A stretch of DNA of 7,448 nt, taken from the NCBI GenBank assembly GCA_028293265.1, contig JAQGPB010000576.1:1-7448 (forward strand), given 5' to 3'. Below the pieces are notes generated by a model that searched no databases, was not told where the DNA came from, and saw nothing but the letters and a program-made list of their open reading frames with translations. Positions 6,963 through 7,448 of this stretch are shown piece after piece (positions within the stretch are counted from its first letter, which is position 1; the number at the start of each line of letters is the position of its first letter). This DNA is from Pedosphaera sp. Lineage in GTDB: Bacteria > Verrucomicrobiota > Verrucomicrobiae > Limisphaerales > Pedosphaeraceae. A program made the translations under genes and the position numbers.

Positions 6963-7448
6963 TCACTCCTTGGTTATCGTTTCGTCCAGGTTAAGCAATA
7001 CCCGCGATACAACGGCATAGGCCGCGAGTTGTGTGGGAGTTGTATCTTTGGGCAAATTCGCGACCGGTTCGTTTTTGCCGGTCGCAAGCACCGGTGCATC
7101 CACCCAGCCTTCGCTGATGTGTTTGGTTTCGCGTTGCAGCAAATCCAACAAGTTCTTCATTTCACTTTCAGTTGGTTCGCGACCGAGACAGCGGCGGAAT
7201 GCGTAGGTGATGCGTTGCCGGTCGGTGGCGCCGTTTTCCAAGGCATGCAAGGCCAGCGCCTGGGCGCATTCCATGAACACGACTTCGTTCAGCGTCGTCA
7301 GAGCTTGCAAGGGCGTGTTCGAGCGCAGGCGGCGGACGCAGGAAAAATCTCCGTTGGGTGCATCGAAGGTCTGGAGAACGGGGTAGGGGACGGAACGAAA
7401 ACGAAACGTGTAAACCGCGCGGCGATACCGGTCGGGGCCGGTTTCTTG
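6963..7448 (-). CDS. DUF1553 (PSD1) family protein, C-terminal part
   Basis: Only the last 161 residues are in the window; the frame runs open to the right edge, so the real start lies outside. The visible part is the conserved end of DUF1553: [20 protein letters not shown], then [18 protein letters not shown] leading into [12 protein letters not shown], then [12 protein letters not shown] and the closing [14 protein letters not shown]. In PVC bacteria such proteins usually start with a cytochrome-like PSCyt1 domain and DUF1549, and are typically exported, but none of that can be seen here. They are nearly always followed by a DUF1501 gene, as here after 7 nt. The molecular function is not established. 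A TTG at 7310 is an internal leucine of NTPLQAL, not a start. Confidence 0.92.
   Translation of the reverse strand, partial: QETGPDRYRRAVYTFRFRSVPYPVLQTFDAPNGDFSCVRRLRSNTPLQALTTLNEVVFMECAQALALHALENGATDRQRITYAFRRCLGREPTESEMKNLLDLLQRETKHISEGWVDAPVLATGKNEPVANLPKDTTPTQLAAYAVVSRVLLNLDETITKE
6964..6971 (-). promoter_or_regulatory. Shine-Dalgarno site inside the end of the DUF1553 gene
   Basis: Read on the minus strand, AAGGAG at 6971-6966 lies 10 nt before the DUF1501 ATG. These same bases encode the final Lys-Glu of the DUF1553 protein, and its TGA (6965-6963) follows at once. A ribosome finishing DUF1553 therefore sits on the start site of DUF1501, the arrangement expected for translational coupling. 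It is the only clear Shine-Dalgarno sequence before a gene in the window. Confidence 0.75.

Overview
The window most resembles chromosomal DNA from a Verrucomicrobiota bacterium (soil or freshwater Pedosphaera/Limisphaerales-like). Planctomycetota is the main alternative. The evidence is a set of families largely confined to the PVC superphylum: a giant secreted dehydrogenase-like protein with a C-terminal Pirellula/Verrucomicrobium-type CxxCH heme domain, and a DUF1553-DUF1501 gene pair. Coding DNA is about 60% G+C by hand count on sample lines. There is no rRNA, tRNA, CRISPR array, transposase gene or phage gene in the window.

Layout. Positions 1-230 are a leader with a very GC-rich block and no recognisable gene. 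Positions 231-3311 (+) encode an exported 1026-aa protein: sugar-binding-like beta domain, six-bladed-propeller dehydrogenase-like domain, helical repeat region, c-type heme domain. A 174-nt gap holds a fold-back octamer repeat and a short CACGCAA tandem repeat. Positions 3486-4757 (+) encode a 423-aa two-cupin protein that looks like a divergent class I mannose-6-phosphate isomerase relative, with metal ligands kept but an active-site arginine apparently lost. The 222-nt gap after it is mostly repeat: a GC hairpin, then a 123-nt inverted-repeat element with 31-nt arms, each arm itself a hairpin. Positions 4980-5465 (+) encode an unrecognised, AT-richer, single-pass membrane or anchored protein. 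From the right edge, on the minus strand and convergent with these, come the C-terminal end of a DUF1553 protein and a complete Tat-exported DUF1501 protein, 7 nt apart and probably translationally coupled.

How the genes may work together (inference). The heme protein and the cupin protein are co-directional and may be a small carbohydrate-oxidation or sugar-handling unit, with electrons leaving through the heme domain. The DUF1553-DUF1501 pair is a separate transcription unit of a type that occurs in many copies in PVC genomes and is often tied to polysaccharide breakdown. Nothing in the window is a clear defence or mobile system. The least explained items are the orphan protein, the repeat elements and the isomerase-like cupin.
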